Shown: positions 10,609 to 19,509 of the stretch, piece after piece
Numbering within the stretch: position 1 is the stretch's first letter
Layout: each line of letters starts with the position of its first letter
Assembly: GCA_963737555.1 (NCBI GenBank)
Contig: CAVTTB010000001.1
Span: 276,176-340,175 of the forward strand
Reading direction: 5' to 3'
Source: JAHJQQ01 sp963737555
GTDB taxonomy: Bacteria; Pseudomonadota; Gammaproteobacteria; Thiohalobacterales; Thiohalobacteraceae
Length of the DNA: 64,000 nt
The notes under the pieces: model-generated
What the model was told of the DNA's origin: nothing
The model's database searches: none
Seen by the model: only the letters and a program-made list of their open reading frames with translations
Made by a program: the position numbers and the translations under genes

Positions 10609-10753
10609 GTCGGAAATCGTGTCGATCAATCGGGCGACCGGCAGGTCCGGAACGCGGGCGTGCAGTGTACACGCGAGTCAGCGCGCATTTCGAGCGCTGG
10701 CACCCATAAATGCAGGCATCTATTCCATTACCCCATTACCGCGGAAACAGTCG

Positions 10754-11323
10754 ATGGCAACTTATAATACCAGTGAATTCAAGAGCGGGCTCAAAGTCAT
10801 GTTGGACGGCGATCCCTGCGCGATTATCGAAAACGAGTTTGTGAAGCCGGGCAAGGGCCAGGCCTTCAGCCGCGTCAGACTGCGCAACCTCAAAAGTGGT
10901 CGCGTCATCGAGCGTACCTTCAAATCCGGCGAAAACCTGGAAGGCGCCGACGTGATGGATACCGATATGCAGTATCTATATAACGACGGCGAATTCTGGC
11001 ATTTCATGGTGCCGGAGACCTTCGAGCAATTCGCCGCCGATGCCACCGCGGTCGGCGACAGCGCCAAATGGCTCAAGGAACAGGATATCTGCGTCATGAC
11101 CCTGTACAACGGTGTGCCGTTGGCCGTGGTTCCGCCCAATCATGTGATCCTGGCCGTCACTGAGACCGATCCCGGCGTGCGCGGCGATACCTCCGGCGGC
11201 GGTGGCAAGCCAGCGATACTGGAAACCGGCGCGGTGGTGCGCGTGCCGCTGTTCATCAATGTTGGCGACCTGCTCAAGGTCGATACCCGCAGCGGCGAAT
11301 ACGTCTCGCGCGCCAAAGAATAG
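10754..11323 (+). CDS. efp: Elongation factor P
   Basis: EF-P relieves ribosome stalling at polyproline stretches. The protein is 189 residues, the normal bacterial length. Lysine 34 lies in VKPGKGQAF at the tip of the KOW-like N-terminal domain; this is the residue beta-lysylated by EpmA, in keeping with epmA and epmB next door. The C-terminal OB domain ends with the family pattern DTRSGEYVSRAKE. An upstream in-frame extension lacks conserved sequence, so I take the ATG at 10754. Confidence 0.97.
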   Translation: MATYNTSEFKSGLKVMLDGDPCAIIENEFVKPGKGQAFSRVRLRNLKSGRVIERTFKSGENLEGADVMDTDMQYLYNDGEFWHFMVPETFEQFAADATAVGDSAKWLKEQDICVMTLYNGVPLAVVPPNHVILAVTETDPGVRGDTSGGGGKPAILETGAVVRVPLFINVGDLLKVDTRSGEYVSRAKE

Positions 11324-11361
11324 GGCCGTAAGGTTCTTGAGCCACGCTCGCCCGACTCATG

Positions 11362-11385
11362 CCCTCTCTCCCGGCGGGAGAGGGG
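11362..11385. repeat. Short dyad repeat between efp and epmA
   Basis: CCCTCTCTCCCGGCGGGAGAGGGG forms an 11-bp near-perfect stem and is followed by GTAGGGTGAGGGGA. This CT/AG-rich hairpin is a common dispersed intergenic element in proteobacteria. It has no T tract and so is not an obvious terminator. Confidence 0.6.
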
Positions 11386-11412
11386 TAGGGTGAGGGGAAC
11401 GCCATAGCCCGT

Positions 11413-12393
11413 ATGTCTTCCGATTGGCAGCCCACGGCCACACTTGAAACCTTGCGTCTACGCGCGCAGTTGCTGGCGCGTGTGCGGCGCTTTTTCGCCC
11501 AACGTGCCGTGCTCGAGGTCGAGACGCCCATGTTGTCCGCCGCGGCCACGCCCGCGCCGCATCTCGACAGTTTCAGCGTCGACTATCGCGGTCCGCGCGC
11601 ACCCGCCTCGGGGCGGCTGTATCTGCATACCTCGCCCGAATTTCCCATGAAGCGGTTGCTTGCTGCAGGCAGCGGCAGCATCTATCAAATTTGCCGGGTA
11701 TTCCGCGATGGCGAGGCGGGTGCGCGTCACAACCCCGAGTTCACGTTGCTGGAATGGTACCGCCTCGGCTTCGATCTGCCCGCGTTGATCGACGAAGTCG
11801 AACAGCTGTTGCGCAGTGCCTTGGCCGGTGTGCGTGAGCTACCCGTGGCCGTGCACTACCGCTATCGTGATTTGTTTATGCAGTTCGCCGGCGTGGACGG
11901 ATTGACGGCGCCCGCACACGAATTACGTGCCTGTCTGGAAGACCATGGCCATCAACCGCCAGTGAGCATGAGCGATGAAGATGTCGATGCCTGGCGCGAT
12001 CTGGTGTTGACGCACATGATCGAACCGCGGCTCACCGGCCTGGTGTTTGTCTCAGAGTATCCCGCCAGTCAGGCGGCCCTTGCGCGCGTGATCGCGGCTA
12101 CGCCACCGGTCGCGGCGCGCTTCGAGTGCTATCTCGATGGCGTGGAACTTGCAAACGGTTTTCACGAACTTGGTGATGCCGTCGAGCAACGTCGCCGCTT
12201 CGAGCAGGAAAATGCGCTGCGCGCAGTCGCCGGCCGGCCGCCGATGCCGCTTGATGAGCGTCTGTTGAGTGCGTTGGATGCGGGTTTGCCGGAGTGCAGC
12301 GGTGTCGCCCTCGGCTTCGATCGTCTGATGTTGTGCGCGAGTGCCGTCGAGCGCATCGATGCTGTGATCGCCTTCGGCTTCGAGCGGGCCTAG
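11413..12393 (+). CDS. epmA: EF-P--(R)-beta-lysine ligase EpmA (GenX/PoxA)
   Basis: EpmA is a lysyl-tRNA synthetase paralogue lacking the anticodon-binding domain; it activates (R)-beta-lysine and links it to Lys34 of EF-P. The 326-residue length fits the family. Class II aminoacyl-tRNA synthetase motifs are present: motif 1 around FFAQRAVLEVETPML, motif 2 around QICRVFRDGEAGARHNPEFTLLEW, and motif 3 near the end (CSGVALGFDRLML). The gene lies about 90 bases after efp. Confidence 0.95.
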   Translation: MSSDWQPTATLETLRLRAQLLARVRRFFAQRAVLEVETPMLSAAATPAPHLDSFSVDYRGPRAPASGRLYLHTSPEFPMKRLLAAGSGSIYQICRVFRDGEAGARHNPEFTLLEWYRLGFDLPALIDEVEQLLRSALAGVRELPVAVHYRYRDLFMQFAGVDGLTAPAHELRACLEDHGHQPPVSMSDEDVDAWRDLVLTHMIEPRLTGLVFVSEYPASQAALARVIAATPPVAARFECYLDGVELANGFHELGDAVEQRRRFEQENALRAVAGRPPMPLDERLLSALDAGLPECSGVALGFDRLMLCASAVERIDAVIAFGFERA

Positions 12394-12645
12394 CCGATTT
12401 TTTCATCGCGCTGAGACTGTGCCGCAGCAAGGCTTCGTTATTCGCTTGATGTAACGAACAGATGCAAAATTGCGTGGCGCATCGATACATGAATTAATGT
12501 TGATTACCGCTTGAATGTTATCGCGATATGCTGGAAACTAATCCTCCATGCACAGGACGTGCACGGGTAGCTACGCTGGCTGGATAAGGACGGTCTTCTC
12601 CGACGGGTTCGGCCCAGTCGACACCACAAGCTGCAGGGTGTACTC

Positions 12646-13563
12646 ATGCGACTGATCGATACATTGCTACATAAAATTTTCTTGGGCTGCGCACTCATCG
12701 CGCTCGCCGCTCCGGGTTACGCGGCTAAGCCACACGCTGACGCCGAGCCCAACCTGATCGCCAGTGTCTCTGTTACGGAAATCCTGCAAGATCCCGCGTA
12801 TCAGCGCCGGCTCGATCTGAAATCAGCGAAGGCCCTGGTAATCGATGAAAGCACCGGCGCGCGCCTGTACAGCAAGCATGCCACCGAACGCGCACCGATA
12901 GCCTCACTGACCAAACTGATGACAGCGATGGTGGTGCTCGACGCCAAACTGCCGATGGATACCCGCATCACCATCACCAAAGATGATCTCGACCGTCTGC
13001 GCGGCACGAGTTCACGTTTGCAAGTGGGCGTGACACTGACGCGCCGTGAGTTGCTGCATCTGGCGCTGATGTCTTCCGAAAATCGTGCCTCGTCCGCCTT
13101 GGCGCGGACCTATCCGGGCGGTCGCAGTGCCTGTATCGCGGCAATGAACCGCAAGGCGCGGTCCTTGGGCCTGCGCAATACCAGCTATGCCGATTCGACC
13201 GGACTGGATGGCCACAATGTGTCCACCGCGGAAGATCTGGCCAAGATCGTGCGCGCGGCAAACGGGTATGCACTCATCAAGGAGTACACCACCTGCCCCT
13301 CGCGCCTGCAAAAGACGGCACGCAATTCCCATCCGCTCGAATACAAGAATACCAATCCACTGGTGCGGAAATCCGAGTGGGACATCGCGGTCAGCAAGAC
13401 CGGCTATATCAACGAGGCCGGCCGTTGCCTGGTGATGAAGGCACGGATTGCCGGGCGTTCGGTGATCATCGTACTGCTCAATTCGCAGGGTAAATACTCG
13501 GGGGTCGGCGATGCGGCCCGGATCAAGAAGTGGATCGAAGACGCCACGCACAAGCCCACCTGA
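12646..13563 (+). CDS. pbpG: D-alanyl-D-alanine endopeptidase, PBP7-like (S11 family)
   Basis: This is a periplasmic penicillin-binding protein of the S11 group that cuts D-Ala-containing peptide cross-links. A signal peptide occupies about residues 1-26 (LGCALIALAAPGYA). The three catalytic motifs are visible: SLTK with the nucleophilic serine, SEN (the SxN motif) and KTG (VSKTGYINEAG). The length of 305 residues matches PbpG rather than the longer DacA/DacB proteins, as there is no C-terminal membrane anchor domain. The 252-base region before it contains no gene. Confidence 0.88.
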   Translation: MRLIDTLLHKIFLGCALIALAAPGYAAKPHADAEPNLIASVSVTEILQDPAYQRRLDLKSAKALVIDESTGARLYSKHATERAPIASLTKLMTAMVVLDAKLPMDTRITITKDDLDRLRGTSSRLQVGVTLTRRELLHLALMSSENRASSALARTYPGGRSACIAAMNRKARSLGLRNTSYADSTGLDGHNVSTAEDLAKIVRAANGYALIKEYTTCPSRLQKTARNSHPLEYKNTNPLVRKSEWDIAVSKTGYINEAGRCLVMKARIAGRSVIIVLLNSQGKYSGVGDAARIKKWIEDATHKPT

Positions 13564-13645
13564 TTTCGTTGTCAGGCAGCGCGCCTGACATTCCCATCCA
13601 CGGCTGCCTTGAAAACAGCCGTCCTATGCCGGAGACTCCCCGGCT

Positions 13646-14761
13646 ATGAAGCAAGCTTCCGATATCGCACAGCTCGACTGGGACGCGGAGCGTATCCATT
13701 GTCGTGGCCGCTGGACTGTGGATGCGCTTGGCGCAGTCGCGCACAAAATCGAATCGTGGACGGGGCCAACAGGTGCGACGGTGACCTTGGACGCGGGCGC
13801 GGTAACGGCCTTGGATACGGCTGGCGCGTGGGTTTTGCGGCGTCTGCAACTGCGAGCAGCAGGGCAAAACGAAGTCTCGAACATTGAAGGTCTGAGCGCG
13901 CCGTTCGCCGACCTGTTTGCGCGCGTCAGTGAAATGGGCGAGGCGCAACTGCCGCAGCCGTCACAGCTCAGCGGCTTGGCGCAGGTCGGACGTCAGGCCT
14001 GGACCGGTCTTGAAAATCTGTATTGCTTCATGTCTTTTTTTGGCGCGGTCATGGCGCGCGGGGGTGTGCTGTTGCTGCAACCCTGGCGCATTCGCTGGCG
14101 CGCCCTGTGGGTGGATGTGTTCGAATCCGGCGTGATGGCGCTGGGCATCGTTGGCATGCTGTCGTTTTTGATGGGCGTGGTATTCGCCTACCAGGGCGCG
14201 GTGCAGTTGAAGGCCTTCGGCGCCAACATCTACATCGCAGACCTGATCGGCCTCTCAATGACGCGTGAATTGGGTCCGATTCTGGCGGCGATCATCGTTG
14301 CCGGCCGCACTGGCTCGGCGTATACCGCGCAGATCGGTACCATGCAGATTACCGAGGAGATCGCCGCGCTGCGCACCATCGGCATCGACCCCATGGACCT
14401 GTTGGTGATCCCGCGTGTGCTATCACTGTGTATCGCGCTGCCGCTGCTGACTGTGTTCGCCGATGTGGCCGGCATCGTCGGTGGCATGTTGCTGGCGAAG
14501 TTGCAGATGGGTCTGGGTTTCGCACCGTTTATCGATCGCTTGCAGGAAGCGGTGTCCGCGCGTTCATTCCTGCTGGGTATTTGCAAGACGCCGGTGTTTG
14601 CGCTGATCATCGCTATGATCGGCTGCTATCAGGGCTTCCGCGTGTCCGGCAGTGCGGCCAGCGTTGGCCGGCACACGACATTGTCGGTGGTGCAGTCCAT
14701 CTTTCTGGTGATCGTTGCCGATGCGCAGTTCTCGGTGCTGTTCAGCTGGTTGGGTATATGA
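13646..14761 (+). CDS. MlaE-family lipid ABC transporter permease with N-terminal STAS-like domain
   Basis: This is the inner-membrane permease of an Mce-type phospholipid transport system. The first 100 or so residues are a STAS-like domain (VTLDAGAVTALDTAGAWVLR), and the MlaE permease core of about 260 residues follows, with conserved GVVFAYQGAVQLKAFG, MTRELGPILAAIIVAGRTGSA and EEIAALRTIGIDP. Because of the added domain the protein (371 residues) is longer than E. coli MlaE (260). The ATPase gene starts one base after its stop, and the substrate-binding and lipoprotein genes follow, so the four form an operon. Confidence 0.92.
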   Translation: MKQASDIAQLDWDAERIHCRGRWTVDALGAVAHKIESWTGPTGATVTLDAGAVTALDTAGAWVLRRLQLRAAGQNEVSNIEGLSAPFADLFARVSEMGEAQLPQPSQLSGLAQVGRQAWTGLENLYCFMSFFGAVMARGGVLLLQPWRIRWRALWVDVFESGVMALGIVGMLSFLMGVVFAYQGAVQLKAFGANIYIADLIGLSMTRELGPILAAIIVAGRTGSAYTAQIGTMQITEEIAALRTIGIDPMDLLVIPRVLSLCIALPLLTVFADVAGIVGGMLLAKLQMGLGFAPFIDRLQEAVSARSFLLGICKTPVFALIIAMIGCYQGFRVSGSAASVGRHTTLSVVQSIFLVIVADAQFSVLFSWLGI

Positions 14762-14762
14762 C

Positions 14763-15545
14763 ATGACGGACGCTGCAACACCCGCCATTGAAATGCGTGG
14801 TATATGCACACGCTTCGGCAAGACGGTGATCCATGAAAATCTGGATCTGGACGTGCAGCGCGGCGAGGTGCTGGCGCTGGTCGGCGGCAGCGGCAGCGGC
14901 AAGACCACTTTGCTGCAAGAGATGATCATGCTGCGCGAGCCGAACGCGGGTTCGATTCGCTTGTTCGGCGAGGAGACTGTGAACGCGCCGACGCCGGTAC
15001 AGGAGCGGTTGCGCCAGCGTTTCGGGGTGTTGTTCCAGCAGGGCGCGTTGTTCAGCGCGCTGACGGTATTGCAGAACGTCGGCGTGCCGTTGCGAGAACA
15101 CACTCAACTGGAAAATTCTCTGATTGATCAGATAGCCTTGCTGAAGATTCAGCAGGCCGGTCTGCCGGCCGAGTCGGCGCTGAAATATCCCAGCGAACTC
15201 AGCGGTGGCATGATCAAACGCGCGGCCTTGGCGCGGGCCATGGCCTTGGATCCGCAACTGCTGTTTCTCGACGAGCCCACTGCCGGGCTCGATCCGGCCA
15301 GCGCCTCGGCCTTTGACGAACTGGTGCTGCGGCTGAAACAATGGCTGGGCCTGACCGTGGTGATGGTGACGCACGATTTGGATTCGTTGTGGCTGGTCGC
15401 CGATCGGGTCGCTGTTTTGGCTGAACGGCGGGTGATCGCGGTGGCGCCGATGGCTGAGCTGGCGAAACTGGATCATCCGGCGGTCCGCGTGTATTTCGAA
15501 GGCCCGCGTGCGCGTGCGGCACAACCTAAATCTGCATTGACCTGA
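14763..15545 (+). CDS. MlaF-like ABC transporter ATP-binding protein
   Basis: The ATPase subunit of the Mce-type lipid transporter has 260 residues from the ATG at 14763. Walker A is LVGGSGSGKTTLL, the signature is LSGGMIKRAALARAM, Walker B with the catalytic glutamate is LLFLDEPTAGLD, and the H-loop is VTHDLDSLW. The GGM form of the signature is usual in MlaF proteins. It is tightly coupled to the preceding permease gene and is followed by the MlaD-type gene 12 bases later. Confidence 0.93.
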   Translation: MTDAATPAIEMRGICTRFGKTVIHENLDLDVQRGEVLALVGGSGSGKTTLLQEMIMLREPNAGSIRLFGEETVNAPTPVQERLRQRFGVLFQQGALFSALTVLQNVGVPLREHTQLENSLIDQIALLKIQQAGLPAESALKYPSELSGGMIKRAALARAMALDPQLLFLDEPTAGLDPASASAFDELVLRLKQWLGLTVVMVTHDLDSLWLVADRVAVLAERRVIAVAPMAELAKLDHPAVRVYFEGPRARAAQPKSALT

Positions 15546-15557
15546 GATTATTTTTGT

Positions 15558-16481
15558 ATGGAACCTCGCGTTCATTACGTTATCGTCGGCTTGTTCGTCA
15601 TGATCCTGGGTACGATCACGGTGGGCGCGAGCCTGTGGTTGGCCTACGGCGATATCTCGCGTGAGTCCCGCACTTACCGTGTGTACATGAACGAATCCGT
15701 ATCCGGACTGTTTATCGATGCGCCGGTCAAATACCGCGGCGTGCAGGTCGGTAATGTGAAGGCGCTGAGTTTGGTGATGGACGGTCCCGAGCAGGTTCAG
15801 GTGACCATGGAAATCGATGCGGCGGTGAAGATCAAGGAAGACACCGTCGCCAAACTGGATGTGCAGGGAGTGACCGGCATCGCGTCCATTGAACTGTCCG
15901 GCGGTAGCCGCGATGCGCCAGAGCTTACGGCAAAACCGGGCGAGCCCTACCCGGTGATCCGGCCCGGCCAGTCGCTGTTCACGCGTGTCGACTCGGCGAT
16001 GTCGGAATTGGTCGGAAATCTGAACATGGTCACGCACGACTTGCATGAGATGCTCACACCGCAGGCGCGTGAGAGTGTTATGAATATTCTGAAGAACGCC
16101 GATCTGTTGTCCGCAGCATTGGCCGAGCAGCGCCAGTCCTTGGGCGACAGCATGGTCAATTTTTCAACCTTCTCGCACAATCTGGCCGGCGCCAGCGAGC
16201 GCATGCCGGATCTGCTGGCGCGTGTCGATACGGCGGTGTCCAGTATCGAAACGCTGTCAAAGGAAATGACGGCGGCGACGCGTGACGCGCGTGCAAAACT
16301 CAACACCGGTGGTGACACGCTACAGACGTTGGGTGGCAGCACCCTCCCGGAAGTCGATGCATTGGTTATTGAGCTGCGCCAGTTGACCGCGAATTTTCAG
16401 CGTCTGAGTGAACGTTTGGAGGAAGACCCGCGTGCGGTCTTGTACGGGCCGCAACTGGATGCGCCGGGACCGGGAGAATGA
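15558..16481 (+). CDS. MlaD/Mce-family lipid transport substrate-binding protein
   Basis: The protein has a single N-terminal membrane helix (about residues 6-28) and an MCE domain (about 40-125; APVKYRGVQVGNV is the typical core), then a long helical region to residue 300. MlaD-type proteins form hexameric rings in the periplasm and pass lipids between the membranes. The 307-residue length and helical tail make it longer than E. coli MlaD and closer to the Mce proteins that pair with an auxiliary lipoprotein. Its stop overlaps the start of the next gene (ATGA). Confidence 0.92.
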   Translation: MEPRVHYVIVGLFVMILGTITVGASLWLAYGDISRESRTYRVYMNESVSGLFIDAPVKYRGVQVGNVKALSLVMDGPEQVQVTMEIDAAVKIKEDTVAKLDVQGVTGIASIELSGGSRDAPELTAKPGEPYPVIRPGQSLFTRVDSAMSELVGNLNMVTHDLHEMLTPQARESVMNILKNADLLSAALAEQRQSLGDSMVNFSTFSHNLAGASERMPDLLARVDTAVSSIETLSKEMTAATRDARAKLNTGGDTLQTLGGSTLPEVDALVIELRQLTANFQRLSERLEEDPRAVLYGPQLDAPGPGE

Positions 16482-17132
16482 GCGTGCTTATGAAAAAAAC
16501 TGTTGGCCGCAGTGCTGTCATTATCCTGTTCGGCTTGCTTCAAGCCTGCTCAGTGTTGCCGCGGCCCGAGGTCGTGGCCGTCGAATATTTCACGCTCGAG
16601 TCGCCAACGGTGCCAGCGGCGTCAACTGTCCAGTCTGACCCGGCCGGCCCGGTGCTATTGATTGCGCGGCCGCAGGTGCGGCCGGACCTGGATACGCCGC
16701 GTATGGCCTATCGACAACAGGATTACACCTTGCAGCTATTACGCGCGCAGTCGCTGGTCCGATGTGCCCACACAATTATTGTTGCCGGGGCTGATCGAAT
16801 CCTTCGAGTCCAGCGGGCATTTCGCGGCGGTGCTACGCACCGGTTCGCCGGCGACGCCGCAGTTGCGCTTGGATACCGAGATACTCGAATTCAGCCTGGA
16901 TTTTCGCGCGCAACCGAGTCGTTTCCAGCTGCGCTTGCGTGCGCAGTTGGTCGATCTGAGCACGCGCCGCGTCTTGGCCAGTCATACCTTTGCGGTAGAA
17001 AAGCCGCTCGATGCACAAACTCCGTATGGCGGTGCGCAAGCGGCCAATGCCGCGTGGCAGGCCCTGCTGCCTGAGTTGGTGACGTTCTGCACCGCGGCCT
17101 TGCCGCCCGCCGCAGCCTTGAAAGCGAGCTAG
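16478..17132 (+). CDS. ABC-type transport auxiliary lipoprotein, PqiC/YmbA-like (one frameshift)
   Basis: The N-terminus has a lipoprotein signal (LFGLLQACSVLP, lipobox LQAC) followed by EYFTLE, typical of the outer-membrane lipoproteins that accompany Mce transporters. The frame breaks at about 16736, where one extra C separates DYTLQ from YYARSRWSDVPTQLLLPGLI. The second frame runs to the stop at 17132 with a normal family C-terminus (RLRAQLVDLSTRRVLASHTF). Repaired, the protein has about 217 residues. The single clean break suggests a sequence error. Confidence 0.85.
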
Positions 17133-17136
17133 GCGC

Positions 17137-17871
17137 ATGTTGAGCAATGTTCGCATTGTGCTGGTGCAGACCAGCCATCCTGGCAATATCGGCGCGGTGG
17201 CGCGGGCGATGAAAAACATGTGCCTGGATCAGCTGGTGCTGGTGCGCCCGGCCCAATTTCCCAGCGCCGACGCAACCGCGCGCGCCTCGGGCGCTGACGA
17301 TCTGCTCGCGCGGGCGCGTTGTTGCGATACCTTGGAAGAGGCGGTGGCCGAGTGCGGGCTGGTCATCGGTGCGAGCGCGCGGCTGCGCAGTCTGCCTTGG
17401 CCGGAATACGATCCCCGCGCCTGTGCGCAACATGTGCACGAAGCGAGTTCGCATACGCCGGTCGCGCTGGTGTTCGGGCGCGAGCAGTCAGGACTGACCA
17501 ACGAAGAACTCGAACGCTGTCATGCACTCGTGCATATTCCCTCGAATCCGGAATATTCCTCGCTGAATCTGGCGCAGGCCGTTCAGGTCATCGCCTATGA
17601 AGTCTATATGGCGCAGCAAGACGGTGAATGGCAGGGCTCGCCGCCGGAATCACCGCCGTGTAGCGCGGCGGAGATGGAGCGTTTCTTTGCCCATCTCGAA
17701 CAGACCGTCACCGAGCTGGGTTTTTACGATCCCGCGAATCCGCGCCAGCTGTTGCGTCGGTTGCGACGGCTGTTTCAGCGTGTTCATCCCGACAACAATG
17801 AGATGAATATTCTGCGCGGGATACTCAGCGCCGCACAGGATAAGGCGCGTATCGCCAACACCCGTTCTTGA
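17137..17871 (+). CDS. trmJ: tRNA (Cm32/Um32) methyltransferase TrmJ
   Basis: TrmJ is a SPOUT-class enzyme that 2'-O-methylates nucleotide 32 in tRNA anticodon loops. The N-terminus VRIVLVQTSHPGNIGAVARA is the family signature, and the SAM-binding knot motifs VALVFGREQSGLTNEELERC and IPSNPEYSSLNLAQAVQVIAYE are intact. The length (244 residues) matches E. coli TrmJ. In E. coli trmJ lies directly upstream of iscR; here cysE lies between them. Confidence 0.95.
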   Translation: MLSNVRIVLVQTSHPGNIGAVARAMKNMCLDQLVLVRPAQFPSADATARASGADDLLARARCCDTLEEAVAECGLVIGASARLRSLPWPEYDPRACAQHVHEASSHTPVALVFGREQSGLTNEELERCHALVHIPSNPEYSSLNLAQAVQVIAYEVYMAQQDGEWQGSPPESPPCSAAEMERFFAHLEQTVTELGFYDPANPRQLLRRLRRLFQRVHPDNNEMNILRGILSAAQDKARIANTRS

Positions 17872-17883
17872 GCTATGTCATAT

Positions 17884-17933
17884 CTGGATAATGCTCTGAA
17901 TCTCGCCATGACTCAGAGGGTTAATCTATCCAG
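17884..17933. other. Nested dyad downstream of trmJ
   Basis: An outer pair, CTGGATA (17884-17890) with TATCCAG (17927-17933), encloses an inner pair, CTCTGA (17894-17899) with TCAGAG (17913-17918). It could fold as an interrupted stem after trmJ or serve as an operator before cysE. No T tract follows. A weak TACAAT box lies at 17950-17955. Confidence 0.35.
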
Positions 17934-18040
17934 AGTGATAGCAAGTCGTTACAATACTTGAGTCATCGAGTTGGTTTTTCCGAGTCCCTTAGCCTGGTGC
18001 TTGTCACCGGGCGGTTCACACACATCGGGTTCTTATCGAC

Positions 18041-18854
18041 ATGTTCGAACGCTTGCGAGAAGACGTGCGTTGCGTATTCGACCGCGATCCAGCGGCGCGC
18101 ACCACATTCGAAGTGCTGACGACCTATCCGGGCTTGCACGCCGTACTGGGCCATCGGCTGGCGCATGGTCTCTGGAATGCCGACCTGAAATGGCTGGCGC
18201 GTTTTATATCGATGTTGATGCGCTGGCTGACCGGTATTGAAATTCATCCTGGCGCGCGCATTGGGCGGCGTCTTTTCATCGATCATGGCATGGGTGTGGT
18301 GATCGGCGAAACGGCTGAAATTGGCGATGACTGCACGCTCTATCACGGCGTTACGCTGGGCGGCACCAGCTGGGAGAAGGGTAAACGCCACCCAACGCTC
18401 GGTACCGATGTGGTCATTGGCGCGGGCGCCAAGGTGCTGGGGCCCGATCACCATCGGTGACAGCGTGCGCATCGGCTCGAACGCCGTGGTTCTCAAGGAT
18501 GTACAGGCCGGTTCCACGGTCGTTGGCATCCCCGGACGTGTTGTTGCGGTGCGCCAGGATGAGGCGAATGAGCATCGCGAGGCCATCGCCCGCAAGATGG
18601 GTTTCGATGCCTACGGCACCACCAAAGACATGCCCGATCCGGTCGCAAACGCGATCAATTGCATGCTCGATCACATGCACGTCATGGACCAGCGGCTGGA
18701 AGAAATGTGCAAAGGCATGAAGGCGTTGGGTGCGGAACTTGGGGAGTTGGATCTGCCTTCGTTGGGGGCATGTCAGTTAGGCGGTACGCCACCGGCAACG
18801 GAGGAGCGCCTGGAGCCTGAGGCTGAGCAAAAACCGGGCAGTTCGAATAGTTGA
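18041..18854 (+). CDS. cysE: Serine O-acetyltransferase (one frameshift)
   Basis: CysE makes O-acetylserine from serine and acetyl-CoA, the precursor for cysteine. The N-terminal part (MFERLREDVRCVFDRDPAAR) and left-handed beta-helix hexapeptide repeats (GARIGRRLFIDHGMGVVIGE, LYHGVTLGG) read well to residue 139. A four-G run at 18439-18442 carries one base too many; dropping it gives GAKVLGPITIGDSVRIGSNAVV and the frame continues to 18854. The product resembles the shorter SAT form often found next to iscR, with an acidic C-terminal extension. The gene precedes the isc operon, linking cysteine supply to the IscS desulfurase. The frameshift is in a homopolymer and probably an error. Confidence 0.9.
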
Positions 18855-18871
18855 CTAAAATACTAAGGTAT
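18847..18871 (+). promoter_or_regulatory. IscR type 1 operator and iscR promoter region
   Basis: ATAGTTGACTAAAATACTAA followed by GGTAT matches the E. coli type 1 IscR consensus (ATASYYGACTRWWWYAGTCRRSTAT) at 23 of 25 positions by my count. It covers a TTGACT -35-like hexamer (18851-18856) and overlaps the stop codon of cysE. It lies 57 bases before the iscR start, as expected for autorepression by [2Fe-2S]-IscR. Confidence 0.8.
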
Positions 18872-18927
18872 GGCACCTTAGCCACCCGTCGGAAGCGGCA
18901 GCGAAGTCTAACAGCTCGGGTTGAATC

Positions 18928-19440
18928 ATGAAACTGACGACAAAAGGCCGGTATGCAGTGACGGCGATGCTCGATCTCGCAATGCATTGCGGGCATGGTC
19001 CGGTCAAGCTCGCCGAAATCTCGGAGCGCCAGGGCATATCGCTCTCCTATTTAGAGCAGTTATTCACGCGGTTACGTAAAGAAGGCCTGGTGGAGAGCAC
19101 CCGCGGGCCGGGCGGTGGGTATTCCTTGAGCCGCCCGTCGCTGCAAATCGCCATCGCCGACGTGATCACGGCCGTTGATGAAGGGGTTGATGCGACGCGT
19201 TGCGGTGGCATGTCCAATTGCCACAACGATCAGCGCTGCCTGACACATGATTTGTGGACCGATCTGAGCGATCAGATCCGTAATTTCCTCAGCGGGATCA
19301 CGCTGGGGCATTTAATGGAGCGTGGCGGGGTGCGTGAAATCGCCGACCGCCAGGACAGAGCAGCGCTCAACCAGGATCGGGCAGCGCTCAAACAGGATGT
19401 TGTGGAAGTACCGGTGGCGTTCAATTCAGCACGCGCCTGA
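18928..19440 (+). CDS. iscR: Fe-S cluster assembly transcriptional regulator IscR
   Basis: IscR is an Rrf2-family winged-helix regulator that senses Fe-S status. The N-terminus MKLTTKGRYAVTAMLDLA and the recognition region ISLSYLEQLFTRLRK are typical. The cluster ligands are present in CGGMSNCHNDQRCLTH: three cysteines and the histidine. The C-terminal tail contains a short repeated motif (QDRAALNQDRAALKQD). It is the first gene of the isc operon and lies 57 bases behind a strong type 1 operator. Confidence 0.97.
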   Translation: MKLTTKGRYAVTAMLDLAMHCGHGPVKLAEISERQGISLSYLEQLFTRLRKEGLVESTRGPGGGYSLSRPSLQIAIADVITAVDEGVDATRCGGMSNCHNDQRCLTHDLWTDLSDQIRNFLSGITLGHLMERGGVREIADRQDRAALNQDRAALKQDVVEVPVAFNSARA

Positions 19441-19509
19441 TATGCGCCCGGTAAGGGCAATGCATACCCGGTTGTTTACTCAAGCAGGCAAGAGATAACA
19501 GGAACGGAC

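Noticed and set aside
14742..16046. 434-codon open frame on the minus strand
   Set aside because: It is antisense to mlaF and mlaD, which have intact motifs; its His/Gln/Arg-rich composition is typical of a shadow frame.
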